Below, piece by piece: positions 44,434 to 53,697 of a stretch of DNA of 64,000 nucleotides. Position 1 is the stretch's first letter, and each line of letters opens with the position of its first letter. The notes beneath the pieces were generated by a model. The model was not told the origin of the DNA. It did not search any database and saw only the letters and a list, made by a program, of their open reading frames with translations. The position numbers and the translations under genes were made by a program. The stretch is from NCBI GenBank assembly GCA_937139405.1, contig CAKZPV010000002.1, forward strand, positions 62,001 through 126,000, read 5' to 3'. This stretch comes from an uncultured Nitrospirota bacterium (lineage in GTDB: Bacteria; Nitrospirota; Nitrospiria; Nitrospirales; UBA8639).

Positions 44434-45777
44434 ATGGGATTATTTAATCACGGCATTATGGTGTTGATAACATGTGGCCTTATTTTTTCCGCGAGCCTAA
44501 GTTTTGCTCGAAAGAGTGTGTACGACCCTAATTGCGATTGTTATGTGGAGGATCCATCAACCCCTGACATTCAAGAACCAGCCGACAATCCACGACCAGG
44601 TCAGGATCCTGCCAGTCCCTTTGTGCTCAAGGGCACTGGGCTGCATTCAACGACGTCCAAGCGTGACTTATCCGAGGCTATTGCCGTTACCCACAGCCAA
44701 CCAGACGGTGTGACCGAGACTCGAGGATTTCACTATTCGACACCGAAGAATTTTGCCAATCGGGCGAACAAGAGTGTCAATCTCTGGTTCGTATTTCATG
44801 GGAGTGGAGAGAACTCAACACGTATGCATGAATTTTTTGAAAAAATTCCGCATACGTCACCAACCTTGCTCGTCTATCCTCAGGCGTTAAGGATAAGCTC
44901 TGACAATGTGGTCGACACGAGTACCGATGGTAAGACAAAGTGGCGAGTCGTGAGACAGCCCAATCAGGCTGCCGAAAAGAATAGCTTTCGTGACGTGGTG
45001 TTCGTCGACTGGCTTGCCACAAAACTCCTAGAGCACAATCCGCAATTAAAACGAAAAAAAGTGTTTGCTTCGGGATTTTCCAGTGGGGCAGGGCTGACGT
45101 GGATGCTGCTGTGTTATCGCTCGGCCCCGTTTCAGGGATTTGCGATATACTCCCAACAGCTAGGATCCTTCCGCGAAAGCGGGGGATGTGGTGATGGTCA
45201 ACTGGCACAACTTGGAGATACGCGAACCGGTTACGAAAAACTGACTGGTATGCTCCCCGACAAGTACGGCTATCAGGCAGGGTTAGCTCTAGAAGGTGTT
45301 CCGACGAAAGCGGTTTTTTATGCCCATGGAACGATTGATGGCAATCTACTATATGAGGGCAATGCTGTTGGCTGTTCAGAAAAGGGAAGATGTGACTCCA
45401 AGGAAGATCCCCAATATTCCATGGATCCTGATGGTTCCCTCGAAGACCGCGATGATATTTCCACGGTTAACTGGTTGACTAAGCGGCATCAATTGTCAGC
45501 ACAAGCAACTCTGGAGAAACTCATTCCTGATAGTGATCCCGGTGTAGACGATAAGGTAACGACACACCGATATGATTATGAATATATTTCAGATCCTGGA
45601 ACTACGTTTGAGCGGGTTCATGGTGAACCTATTCGTTGGTATGAAATGACTGGTGTAGGTCACAGTCTTTCAGCGCTTGATCAGAATGATGGTGGGGGAT
45701 TTTCAACGGATTACAATGTATCCATACACACGCAGAAATTTTTTGAGGTTAAAGCCAAGATGTTGAAAAAGAAATAG
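44434..45777 (+). CDS. Secreted PHB-depolymerase/feruloyl-type esterase
   Basis: The ATG at 44434 behind CGGGAGG gives 447 residues. A signal peptide (VLITCGLIFSASLSFA) ends near residue 25. The alpha/beta-hydrolase core shows LWFVFHGSGENSTRM (oxyanion region), the nucleophile elbow GFSSGAGLTWML, an Asp candidate in AHGTIDGN and a His in GVGHSLSALD. This resembles Esterase_PHB/LpqC enzymes, acting on polyester or carbohydrate esters outside the cell. The C-terminal 100 residues with DPDGSLEDRDD may bind calcium. The substrate is unknown. Confidence 0.85.
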   Translation: MGLFNHGIMVLITCGLIFSASLSFARKSVYDPNCDCYVEDPSTPDIQEPADNPRPGQDPASPFVLKGTGLHSTTSKRDLSEAIAVTHSQPDGVTETRGFHYSTPKNFANRANKSVNLWFVFHGSGENSTRMHEFFEKIPHTSPTLLVYPQALRISSDNVVDTSTDGKTKWRVVRQPNQAAEKNSFRDVVFVDWLATKLLEHNPQLKRKKVFASGFSSGAGLTWMLLCYRSAPFQGFAIYSQQLGSFRESGGCGDGQLAQLGDTRTGYEKLTGMLPDKYGYQAGLALEGVPTKAVFYAHGTIDGNLLYEGNAVGCSEKGRCDSKEDPQYSMDPDGSLEDRDDISTVNWLTKRHQLSAQATLEKLIPDSDPGVDDKVTTHRYDYEYISDPGTTFERVHGEPIRWYEMTGVGHSLSALDQNDGGGFSTDYNVSIHTQKFFEVKAKMLKKK

Positions 45778-45894
45778 CGAATATTCCGCGTCCGTTCTTG
45801 GTCCAGTTTACATGTTAAGATTTCCAGATGTGGACTTATCCCCCAATGTTGGAACACTGATTATGAGCAATGTCCCATTTCCTTTCTGCAAATC

Positions 45895-46053
45895 AGTTTG
45901 AAAGTTGGAGAACCGGGGCAACCTGGCAGTAATTGTGTGAAAGAAAAGGAAGTAGAAAAGGACCTTCCAGAAAAATGTTCGATCGCTGTCGAAAAAGACG
46001 ATTCTCTTATCATTGAAACCCCACGCGGTGGCAGACATGGAACCGCAAAGTAA
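45895..46053 (+). pseudogene. Orphan remnant of a hydantoinase-B C-terminus
   Basis: One frame reads SLKVGEPGQPGSNCVKEKEV, then EKDLPEKCSIAVEKDDSLII and ETPRGG, ending at TAA (46051-46053). It aligns along its length with the HyuB C-terminus (LEGGESGEPGRNRVQQANV, EKGIPGKSSISVEKDDALII, ETPGGG) but with roughly half the residues changed. It lacks the other 470 residues. It is therefore a decayed fragment of a second hyuB-like gene or an old duplication. The next gene starts inside it. Confidence 0.8.
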
Positions 46054-46711
46054 AATAAAGCAAACCCAAGAAGACGGGAATCGATATTTTACCAATGTGG
46101 TTACCAGGTGGTTAGAAATCGGCGCAGTTACGGCGACTGGTATCTTCCATTTGATATTCCAGAGCCTAGAGGCCAAGGGACTGTTTATTGTGCTGGCTAG
46201 CATCGGTTGGGTCAGCTATATCGCTTGGCGAGTTCGGTGTGACTCAGACCTGTGGGTGAAATGGGGTTTTCACACGAAGAATCTCTTGTCTGCTTTTGTG
46301 TGGCCTACAGTAATATTTACGCTCGGAGTGACTCTGATGGCGTGGTATGGGCTTACCCATGCTCGCGTTCTTTGGCAAGGCCACATCTTTTTTCTCCTGC
46401 TGCTCTATCCGTTATGGGGGATTCTTCAGCAATTTTTGGTACAAGCGCTTGGCGTTGCTAATCTCATGACAATTTTCCCCAAGCAGGGTTGGATGGTGGC
46501 TCTGCCGGTTGGTGTTGTTCTGTTTTCTCTTGTTCATTATCCCGATGGATGGTTGTTGATGTTGGCCACTGCGGTCATGGCTTGTTTCTTTATCCCTTGC
46601 TATCTCCGTGATCGAAATCTTTGGCCCTTGGGCTTGTATCATGGTTGGCTCGGCACCTTCTTTTATCTGTGGGTCCTAGGTCGAGATCCGTGGGTGGATG
46701 TGTTTGGTTAG
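46037..46711 (+). CDS. CPBP-type intramembrane protease homologue with altered motif 1
   Basis: The ATG at 46037 (in the hyuB remnant, with GGTGG before it) gives 224 residues with about six transmembrane helices. Motif 2 is present as FSLVHYPDG (F-x3-H) and motif 3 as YHGWLG. Motif 1, normally EE-x3-R, reads QQFLVQ (WGILQQFLVQALG). The normal Glu pair is therefore Gln-Gln. Either this is a distinct CPBP branch or it is inactive as a protease. No bacteriocin or substrate gene is adjacent. Confidence 0.78.
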   Translation: MEPQSKIKQTQEDGNRYFTNVVTRWLEIGAVTATGIFHLIFQSLEAKGLFIVLASIGWVSYIAWRVRCDSDLWVKWGFHTKNLLSAFVWPTVIFTLGVTLMAWYGLTHARVLWQGHIFFLLLLYPLWGILQQFLVQALGVANLMTIFPKQGWMVALPVGVVLFSLVHYPDGWLLMLATAVMACFFIPCYLRDRNLWPLGLYHGWLGTFFYLWVLGRDPWVDVFG

Positions 46712-46805
46712 TCGTCTTCACCTTTTCTGCTACTTGACCACAGGGCAAAGGGCAGAGTAGAAAAAGAAGGAGATATTATTCGTTTGAAAAAGGAGATGTG
46801 TTGAT

Positions 46806-47090
46806 ATGGAAACTAATCCGCTCATTATTTCTGATGAAGAACGTAAAGCCCTTCTCTATGAACGGTTTCGAGATGTCTGTTTGGTGGAGAAGGAAGTGTG
46901 GACGGAAATCTACATGCCGCGCCAAGTTGAAAAGGGGATGGTGCTGACGAATCAGCATGAATGTTATGAGGTGCTGATTGATGACGAAGAAATTGAAGAT
47001 GCCTTGGAAGCTAATATTCCTTTAGGAGCGAAATCGTTAGGTGCAGCGATTGAGGAATATAAAGAACACATTTCGTTTCGGAAAAAGTAA
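46806..47090 (+). CDS. Small acidic hypothetical protein
   Basis: The 94-residue frame starts at 46806 behind AAAAAGGAGATG. It is acidic (IISDEERKALLYERFRDVCLVEKEVWTEIYMPRQ; VLIDDEEIEDALEANIPLGAKSLGAAIEEY) and probably mixed alpha/beta, without membrane or metal motifs. No family was recognised. It is 95 bp after the CPBP gene; co-transcription is possible. Confidence 0.65.
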   Translation: METNPLIISDEERKALLYERFRDVCLVEKEVWTEIYMPRQVEKGMVLTNQHECYEVLIDDEEIEDALEANIPLGAKSLGAAIEEYKEHISFRKK

Positions 47091-47150
47091 AAGTCGATAG
47101 TAAAATACGAAATATCGTAAAGTGTGAAACGTAGGGCGTCGTTCCTTCTC

Positions 47151-48296
47151 TCATTCTTTTCGCTTCGCTTCATCCTTCACATCTGTGATCTCCTCGCACA
47201 AGTTTCTGAGCGTTTCCCAATCTTTCCCAAATGAGAATTTCTGATAGTCCTTTGGTTCTTCGGAAGCCAGCTCTTCTAGGTGTCGCCGCCGTTCGGTAGT
47301 AGGAGGGTGAGTAGAGAAATAGCGTAAGGGAGATGTCCGCTCTTCATCCTGTTCATGGCCGAGTTTTTCAAAGAACGACATCATGCCTTCTGGATTAATG
47401 CTGGCTTGCTGGAGTAAGGCCAGGCCCTGTTCATCTGCTTGATTTTCTGCCTCACGACTATAGGATAAAGCTTGCAAGGTTTGCGCAGCTTGTAAACCGT
47501 AAGAGAGCATGCCGCTCGCATCCCCACTCAGTGCAGCAATGATGACGGCCATGGAGAGATGTCGTACGATAAGCCTCATGCCATGTCGCAACAGGACATG
47601 TTGCACCTCATGGGCTAACACTCCTGCTAATTCCTCAGGGCTCTGGGTATCTTGTAGGAGCCCTCGAAACACAATCAAATACCCACCTGGTGCGGCCATG
47701 GCATTCACCATGGGGCTATCTATTATGGTCAACTCGAATTTGTAGGGACGATCTTTTATCGGCATGAGAAGTTTGGCCATGATGGATTCGATGTTTTCGG
47801 TAAGTTCCTTATTTTCGCATACGTCCTCATTATCTGTGAATTCTTGTTGAATAAATTGGCCTAATTTAGTTTCCCAAGAAATGGGGATGGCCGCTGTGAT
47901 AGGCCCCGCTAAGGATGGAACGCCCCACGTAAAAATTCCATAGATAATGGGGAATGCGGCAAGTGCGGCTGCAATTGTCCAATAGACTCGCTTGTGACGG
48001 GTTCCGGGATGATGAAAATGACGGGCTTCTTCACCACCAATCCGGTGTATAGCCAACAAAATATTGGCATTGGGGATGACGAGTATTTCAGATATTCCAT
48101 TGCCACGTTCGAGGCGCACTTCCTCGCCAGAATAACGTCCTTGTGTTTGTTGAATTTCTGAATAGGGCCAGGACTGTGTCTTGCTAGACTGAACAAGAAA
48201 AGTCAGTCCAGTGGGTTCTACTGTGATGGGTACGGAATGTGGAACAAGCGAATGTCCGTCGTAATATGACCCTTGCCAATTAGTTTGAGTTGTCAT
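47151..48296 (-). CDS. M48 family zinc metallopeptidase, membrane
   Basis: The ATG at 48296 gives 381 residues. The N-terminal 90 residues form a small beta domain (WQGSYYDGHSLVPHSVPITVEPTGL), then two or so membrane helices near 103-140. The M48 domain follows with catalytic H229-E230-x-x-H233 (LAHEVQHVLLRHG) and the downstream Glu in SYSREAENQADEQGL. It resembles HtpX/BepA-class proteases in envelope quality control. A DUF898 membrane gene lies upstream on the same strand; such pairs recur in proteobacteria. Confidence 0.9.
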   Translation of the reverse strand: MTTQTNWQGSYYDGHSLVPHSVPITVEPTGLTFLVQSSKTQSWPYSEIQQTQGRYSGEEVRLERGNGISEILVIPNANILLAIHRIGGEEARHFHHPGTRHKRVYWTIAAALAAFPIIYGIFTWGVPSLAGPITAAIPISWETKLGQFIQQEFTDNEDVCENKELTENIESIMAKLLMPIKDRPYKFELTIIDSPMVNAMAAPGGYLIVFRGLLQDTQSPEELAGVLAHEVQHVLLRHGMRLIVRHLSMAVIIAALSGDASGMLSYGLQAAQTLQALSYSREAENQADEQGLALLQQASINPEGMMSFFEKLGHEQDEERTSPLRYFSTHPPTTERRRHLEELASEEPKDYQKFSFGKDWETLRNLCEEITDVKDEAKRKE

Positions 48297-48376
48297 GTAA
48301 AAAAAAAGGAATACCTGAGAAGAAGGGGGCAAGTGAAAACAGGAACTGGCGTGAGATGAGTTAGATGAATGTTCGG

Positions 48377-49723
48377 CTATCCTAAATCAAAACCGGCGTC
48401 AAAGTATCCAGCGAGTTCTTCTCCCGTGGGCGATGCATCCAACGCTTCTTGTTCAATTTGGTGAATGTCTAACGGTCCTTGGAGTCCAAGATAGTAATAC
48501 AGAAATTGGAGATTTCGAACCTGAACCCATGACCAGGCCAACCCGAAGGTCAGTATGAGCATGAAGAAATTCGTTACGCGTAGTTCTATCAGATTCCAGG
48601 TGGAAGCCATAAATTGAAACGGTGCGTGGCCTAATGCTGAATGATTCCAGAAATAACGTTGCTTGGATAACTGTAAATAAAACCAAGACCACAAAAGAGC
48701 CATAATATTCACAAATATCCCCACAAAGAGCCAGGCCTGATGGTCCTCGTTTTCTAACCAATCTGTCAGATGCTGTTGAAATTCTGGTGTGAGGGGAATT
48801 TCAGAAATTTCTATCAACGCAAGAGCCGTAGCAAGAAGTGTACAAAGTATTATCCCGAGGGATTTCCCATAGATCCCCAGTAGGGCCATGCCCGTTCCGT
48901 GATAGGTAAAGTGACGATTACCCAGATAGGTGTGTGAAGCAAGAAACTCCCGCCTCGCATTTTCAAAGAAGGGATAATAGACTCCGGCAGTTAAGAACGT
49001 TAAAAAGGTTCCAGTGAACCAAATTTTCATATACGCTTTCACTTGCCCTCGAAAGGAAAAGCGAATAGCTCCAAATGCTGTGCGGCTTAAGCGGTAGCGG
49101 TGTGAGCCGACCACGGCAATGGGAATGAAGCATAAGACCATTATTCCGGCTAAGACATTGGGAATCCAAGGTGGGATCTGTTCCCAAATAATTGGCACAA
49201 AGCTAAGAAACCCATAAGGGATACCAAAAATTACAAGAGCTTTCAGTGAACCTTTTAGTAACTCCAGGCCGGTTCCATGATAGGAAAATCGAATTTTGGC
49301 AAGGCTGGTTTGGCTACTCAAAAATTGACGAATACGGACTCGCCCCCAGAACGAATAGACGCCTAGGGTCAACAATGTATAAAACGTATTGACAATAAAA
49401 ATGCCAAAGAGTGTCTGTCCTCGTCCCCAAAAAATTGGATGATATACTGTCGTGTCTGATAAGTCTGTTTTCTTGGGATTCCCTGGCTCAGGTGGTTGAA
49501 CCTCCTTGCCGTTAGCATGGCCATGCTCCAATTCTATCTTGGCAGATGTCATCGAATGTGAATCGGATGATGGTGAAGGAGAAGAAAAGTCTGAGGAAAT
49601 TAGCAAATCAGTCGTGGGTTCTAAAGGATGAGGAGAGAGATGTGTGCCACAATGGGAACAGATTCCTTCTGTGAGTGAACACAAGTTACATTGCGGACAA
49701 ACCAAGGTGGAGGTTAATTCCAT
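48377..49723 (-). CDS. DUF898 (YjgN-like) polytopic membrane protein with N-terminal zinc ribbon
   Basis: The 448-residue protein begins with a zinc-ribbon-like LVCPQCNLCSLTEGICSHCG (CxxC pairs), then a Ser-rich linker. The DUF898 domain follows with repeated YSFWGRVRIRQFLSSQTSL... and FFENARREFLASHTYLGNRHFTYHGTGM, and several paired helices. Function is unknown. It lies 80 bp upstream of the M48 peptidase gene, so a joint envelope role is likely. The zinc ribbon is an addition not seen in the E. coli homologue. Confidence 0.87.
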   Translation of the reverse strand: MELTSTLVCPQCNLCSLTEGICSHCGTHLSPHPLEPTTDLLISSDFSSPSPSSDSHSMTSAKIELEHGHANGKEVQPPEPGNPKKTDLSDTTVYHPIFWGRGQTLFGIFIVNTFYTLLTLGVYSFWGRVRIRQFLSSQTSLAKIRFSYHGTGLELLKGSLKALVIFGIPYGFLSFVPIIWEQIPPWIPNVLAGIMVLCFIPIAVVGSHRYRLSRTAFGAIRFSFRGQVKAYMKIWFTGTFLTFLTAGVYYPFFENARREFLASHTYLGNRHFTYHGTGMALLGIYGKSLGIILCTLLATALALIEISEIPLTPEFQQHLTDWLENEDHQAWLFVGIFVNIMALLWSWFYLQLSKQRYFWNHSALGHAPFQFMASTWNLIELRVTNFFMLILTFGLAWSWVQVRNLQFLYYYLGLQGPLDIHQIEQEALDASPTGEELAGYFDAGFDLG

Positions 49724-49927
49724 AACAATAAATCAGATTGCTTTGACAGGTATAGCTAGTACAGGTTTTGTAAGAATATGGGAGTCTCTAGTTCTATCGG
49801 TTAGAGTTGGTACAATCCTAAAAATACTTGCTGAATGGATTTATTCTAAGAATATTAATTGAGTTCGGGTCGCATTACGTTGTTTTGTGTGTGTTGCAAA
49901 CGAACAGCAACAATATCAGGAGCATGT

Positions 49928-50380
49928 ATGAACAAAAACCAATGGAATCAAATTCTTTTCGGTCTTATGATCATAAGTTTTGTCGGTTGCACAGAAATGA
50001 CTCCACCAGTATCTCAAGAGATTCATTCCCGGGCTATGCCGTTTTCTCTCCCTCAAGAGATTGCAGATTTAGCTGGAGTTTGGGAATACAAAGATGGTGC
50101 CGGTCAGGGAATCATCAAGTTGGATGTTGAGGGGAAGGGAGTCTATGAGTGGGAAGAGGGGCGGTTCGAAACTCTTTCCCTAGAAAACCGAACATGGATT
50201 GGTAAGTGGATTCAAGAGGGCAATGATCGCGAAGGAGGATTCGAACTCACCTTTTCTGATGACTCATCAATGGCTCAAGGCGAATGGTGGTACATTCGTA
50301 TTGGAAAAGATGCAGATCCGCTACAGCCTGGCGGATCTTTTAGTATGAGTCGATCTTCTACTGTTCAAATTGCGCGATGA
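49928..50380 (+). CDS. Putative lipoprotein
   Basis: The ATG at 49928 behind CAGGAG gives 150 residues. A signal segment ends with the lipobox ISFVGC, giving lipid attachment at C21. The mature protein is beta-rich (LAGVWEYKDGAGQGIIKLDVEGKGVYEWEEGRFETL; GGFELTFSDDSS), with an N-terminal part typical of small lipocalin-like or META-type lipoproteins. No named family is certain. It converges with lon. Confidence 0.75.
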   Translation: MNKNQWNQILFGLMIISFVGCTEMTPPVSQEIHSRAMPFSLPQEIADLAGVWEYKDGAGQGIIKLDVEGKGVYEWEEGRFETLSLENRTWIGKWIQEGNDREGGFELTFSDDSSMAQGEWWYIRIGKDADPLQPGGSFSMSRSSTVQIAR

Positions 50381-50399
50381 GAAAAAATCGCGGTCTCAT

Positions 50400-52832
50400 T
50401 TAATGCATGACTGGATTTTTGGTTTGCGGGATTGTAGAGGCCGACCCTACCGGCTTATTGCCACTGTGAGAAGGAATGGGTTGGGTGAGTCCAGCTTCGA
50501 GAGCTTCTTCAATTGTTCCCACAAATATCAGGGATAATTCGTTTCGCACCGCTTCTGGGACATCGCGCAGATCTTTCTCGTTGGCTTTTGGCAGCATGAT
50601 GCGGCGCAGCCCCATGCGATGGGCTGCAAGAAGCTTTTCTTTGATACCCCCGACAGGGAGCACGAGTCCACTTAAGCTGATTTCACCCGTCATTGCTGTA
50701 TCTTTTCGCACAGGGATTCGTAACAAGAGAGAAGCCATAGCGCTGGCCATAGTGACGCCGGCCGAAGGTCCATCCTTAGGTATCGCGCCTTCTGGAACAT
50801 GGATATGCATACCATTACGTTTAAAGATTGCGATATCCAACCCGAAACTTTCCGCTCGTGACCACAGATAGCTTCGAGCTGCTTGCGCCGATTCTTGCAT
50901 GACTTCGCCAAGCTGTCCGGTAATCGTGAGGTCGCTTCCGCCTGGGAGTAAGGTGCTTTCCACGTAGAGCACATCACCGCCGGCTTCTGTCCATGCCAAA
51001 CCTGTAGCGACACCCAAAGGTAATGTTTTTCGTGCTTCTTCCGGCATGTATTTTTCTATACCTAACCAATCAGAGAGTTCTGTTTGCTTGATGGTGAGTG
51101 TGGTTGGAGATTCTTCAGTGGGCGTATCAGCGAGTTGTAAGGCAACTTTTCTTGTCAGTTTCCCCAACATCTGTTCGAGTTGGCGTACCCCGGCTTCCCG
51201 AGTGTAGCGTTTAATGATATGCGGAATGACGTCCACTTCTAAGGTCAGAGGTTTATCTTGTAGTCCGGCATCTATTAAGCGGCGGGGCCATAAGTACCGG
51301 TTAGCGATTTCCAATTTTTCCTGATGACTGTATCCGGCCAAACGAATGATTTCCATGCGATCCATGAGAGGACGTGAAATATTCTCTAGCGAATTGGCAG
51401 TTGTGATAAACATGACCTTGGAGAGATCAAACGGCAAATCTAAATAATTGTCGCGGAATGTATGATTTTGTTCGGGGTCAAGAATTTCTAACAGGGCCGA
51501 TGCAGGATCACCGCGAAAATCCTGACCGACTTTATCCACTTCATCTAACATTAAAATAGGATTTTTCGCACCGGCTCGGCGAAGAGCCTGGATCAGACGA
51601 CCAGGCATGGCGCCGACATAAGTACGTCGATGACCGCGGAGCTCGGCTTCATCATGGAGGCCGCCTAAACTGAGTCTTTCAAACTTCCGTTCTAACGCCC
51701 TGGCAATGGATTGTCCCAAGCTAGTTTTTCCTACCCCTGGTGGTCCTACTAAACACAGGATAGGAGACTTGGCTGCTGGATTTAATTTCAAGACAGCTAA
51801 ATGCTCAAGAATGCGTTCTTTGACGTCTTGAATCCCATAATGGTCTTCATCCAACACCGATCGAACATGGGTAAGGTCGAGGTGATCTTCCGTGACAGTG
51901 TTCCACGGTAATTCCAACACCAACTCAAGATAACTGCGGATGATTTGGTGATCAGGAGAAGCGGGGGGGAGTTTGATGAGGCGCTTTAATTCGCGAGTGG
52001 CCTCTTTCAGAACAACTTCAGGAAGATCGGCTTCTTCGATGCGTGTTTTTAGTTCCCCCACGTCGCCATCTAATGCTTCACTTTCTAACTCGCCGAGTTC
52101 TTGTTGAATTTCTTTGAGTTGTTGCCGGAGAAAGTATTCCCGCTGCGATTTCCCGATTTCGGCTTGGGCCTGATTGGCGATTTCGTGACGCAACTTTAAG
52201 ATATGGAGTTCGTGGGCGAGCGCACCGTACACCTTTCGTAAGACTTCTTTTGGGTCCGACTGTTCTAACAGGGCTTGCAGACGATCCACGTTGAGATTGA
52301 GGAGTGAGACGAGGCGATAGGCGACCAACAGTGGATCTTTTTCTGCCTTCAATACTGAGACGAGTTCAGAGACCCCTTGAGTGGACAACAATTCTGGCAA
52401 CTGCCCGACCAAATTGAGTAACTCGCGATGAAGAGCTTCAAGCTCAGGATCAGACTCGATGGTAATGGGTAATCGACGGGCCCGTACCATCATGTGCGGC
52501 TCGTCTTGTTCCAACTTTAAGAGCACCATGCGTTCGATTCCTTGTGCCAGAACTTGCAAGTGCCCTTCAGAGGTCTTCCCCATTTGCTTGATGACGGCTT
52601 TCGTCCCAATGAGAAAGAGATCGTCAAAGCCCGGTTCTTCTTTTTCAGAATCACGCTGTGTCACCATTAGCAGCGCTTTCTCTTCGGTATCCATTGCCGC
52701 TTCTACAGCAGCCATGGATCGTGCGCGGCCAATGGTAAAGGGAACAAGGGTTTCGGGAAACAGCACAGTCCGCTTCACGGGAACTAGGGGCAAAGAAACG
52801 ATGAGTTCGGTTTCGTGTGTGATTGTATCCAT
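50400..52832 (-). CDS. lon: ATP-dependent protease Lon
   Basis: The 810-residue protein has an N-terminal LAN domain (LPLVPVKRTVLFPETLVPFTIGR), coiled region, AAA+ ATPase with Walker A GPPGVGKTS and Walker B ILMLDEVDKVG, and a protease domain with the catalytic Ser in KDGPSAGVTMASA and Lys in GIKEKLLAA. It degrades misfolded and regulatory proteins in the cytoplasm. Divergent from the TetR gene, with 175 bp between them. Length and motifs are those of a standard bacterial Lon. Confidence 0.97.
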   Translation of the reverse strand: MDTITHETELIVSLPLVPVKRTVLFPETLVPFTIGRARSMAAVEAAMDTEEKALLMVTQRDSEKEEPGFDDLFLIGTKAVIKQMGKTSEGHLQVLAQGIERMVLLKLEQDEPHMMVRARRLPITIESDPELEALHRELLNLVGQLPELLSTQGVSELVSVLKAEKDPLLVAYRLVSLLNLNVDRLQALLEQSDPKEVLRKVYGALAHELHILKLRHEIANQAQAEIGKSQREYFLRQQLKEIQQELGELESEALDGDVGELKTRIEEADLPEVVLKEATRELKRLIKLPPASPDHQIIRSYLELVLELPWNTVTEDHLDLTHVRSVLDEDHYGIQDVKERILEHLAVLKLNPAAKSPILCLVGPPGVGKTSLGQSIARALERKFERLSLGGLHDEAELRGHRRTYVGAMPGRLIQALRRAGAKNPILMLDEVDKVGQDFRGDPASALLEILDPEQNHTFRDNYLDLPFDLSKVMFITTANSLENISRPLMDRMEIIRLAGYSHQEKLEIANRYLWPRRLIDAGLQDKPLTLEVDVIPHIIKRYTREAGVRQLEQMLGKLTRKVALQLADTPTEESPTTLTIKQTELSDWLGIEKYMPEEARKTLPLGVATGLAWTEAGGDVLYVESTLLPGGSDLTITGQLGEVMQESAQAARSYLWSRAESFGLDIAIFKRNGMHIHVPEGAIPKDGPSAGVTMASAMASLLLRIPVRKDTAMTGEISLSGLVLPVGGIKEKLLAAHRMGLRRIMLPKANEKDLRDVPEAVRNELSLIFVGTIEEALEAGLTQPIPSHSGNKPVGSASTIPQTKNPVMH

Positions 52833-52954
52833 AGGTTTTCCGTGGTGTCTTAATAAAATAACGGGAAAGAAAAATTGTTCATTGAGTCATCCTTATAAGA
52901 TAGACACAAATCATCGTGAGTCAACCAATTTCAATATTGCGGCCGTCTATAGCC

Positions 52955-53001
52955 TTGACGAAGTTTTTGGTCTGTCATAGAATAGTAAGTAAATACTTAC
53001 T
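52955..53001 (+). promoter_or_regulatory. Promoter and palindromic operator of the TetR-ABC efflux operon
   Basis: TTGACG (52955-52960), a 17-nt spacer and TAGAAT (52978-52983) make a near-consensus promoter. Immediately downstream AGTAAGTA-AA-TACTTACT (52984-53001) is an inverted repeat with perfect 8-bp arms covering the likely start site, seven bases before the TetR start codon. This predicts autorepression and a leader of about 18 nt without a clear ribosome site. Confidence 0.8.
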
Positions 53002-53007
53002 TATATT

Positions 53008-53697
53008 ATGAAAGCACACTCATCAAAATCCTCCAGTACACGAATCCCGGCAGCTACTCGGAAAGCCAGTATTATCCAATCAGCAGCAGCAATATTTAGC
53101 GAAAAAGGGTTTAACGGAACGAAAACTCGTGAGATTGCCGCTCAAGCAGGTGTGAGTGAAGCGTTAATTTTCAAACATTTTCCCAGTAAAGAAGATTTGT
53201 ATGCTGCCATTCTTGCGGAAAAATCTCCTGTTCCCGGATTGCTCGAGCAGATAAAAATTTTAGCAGAGCAACGGAAGGACGAGGAAGTCTTTACGACGAT
53301 TGCTGAAACAATTGTAGGCGGGGCTCCTGATCAGAATCTCATGCGGCTCATTCTTTTCAGTGCCTTGGAGAGCCATGAACTCTCGGACATGTTTTTCCAA
53401 AGCCATATTTGTCATTTTTATGATGTGCTGGCTTCCTATATTGAACAGCGAATTGAAGATGGAGCATTTCAGCCTGTGGAACCGATGGTCGCGTCTCGTG
53501 CGTTTATGGGTATGTTGATTTATCACCGTCTTCTCACCGTGTTATTCCGAGCTCCGCTGACTCAAGGAACAGAGGAGATTGTTTGTACCTTTGTGAGGGT
53601 CTTTATGAATGGTTTACTCACTGAACCAGGTCAGGCACAGAAGAAAAAAACTCAAACCCGCAGGTCCAAGAGGTCAAAGAAAGCACCAACCGTATGA
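53008..53697 (+). CDS. TetR-family regulator of the ABC efflux operon
   Basis: The 229-residue regulator has a basic N-terminal tail (SSKSSSTRIPAATRKASI), the TetR helix-turn-helix (FSEKGFNGTKTREIAAQAGVSEALIFKHFPSKEDLYAAI) and an all-helical ligand domain. The tail after the C-terminal helix is Lys/Arg-rich (KKKTQTRRSKRSKKAP). It overlaps the permease gene by four bases (ATGA), heading a five-gene operon. It probably represses this operon through the palindrome just before its start; the inducer is unknown. Confidence 0.9.
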   Translation: MKAHSSKSSSTRIPAATRKASIIQSAAAIFSEKGFNGTKTREIAAQAGVSEALIFKHFPSKEDLYAAILAEKSPVPGLLEQIKILAEQRKDEEVFTTIAETIVGGAPDQNLMRLILFSALESHELSDMFFQSHICHFYDVLASYIEQRIEDGAFQPVEPMVASRAFMGMLIYHRLLTVLFRAPLTQGTEEIVCTFVRVFMNGLLTEPGQAQKKKTQTRRSKRSKKAPTV

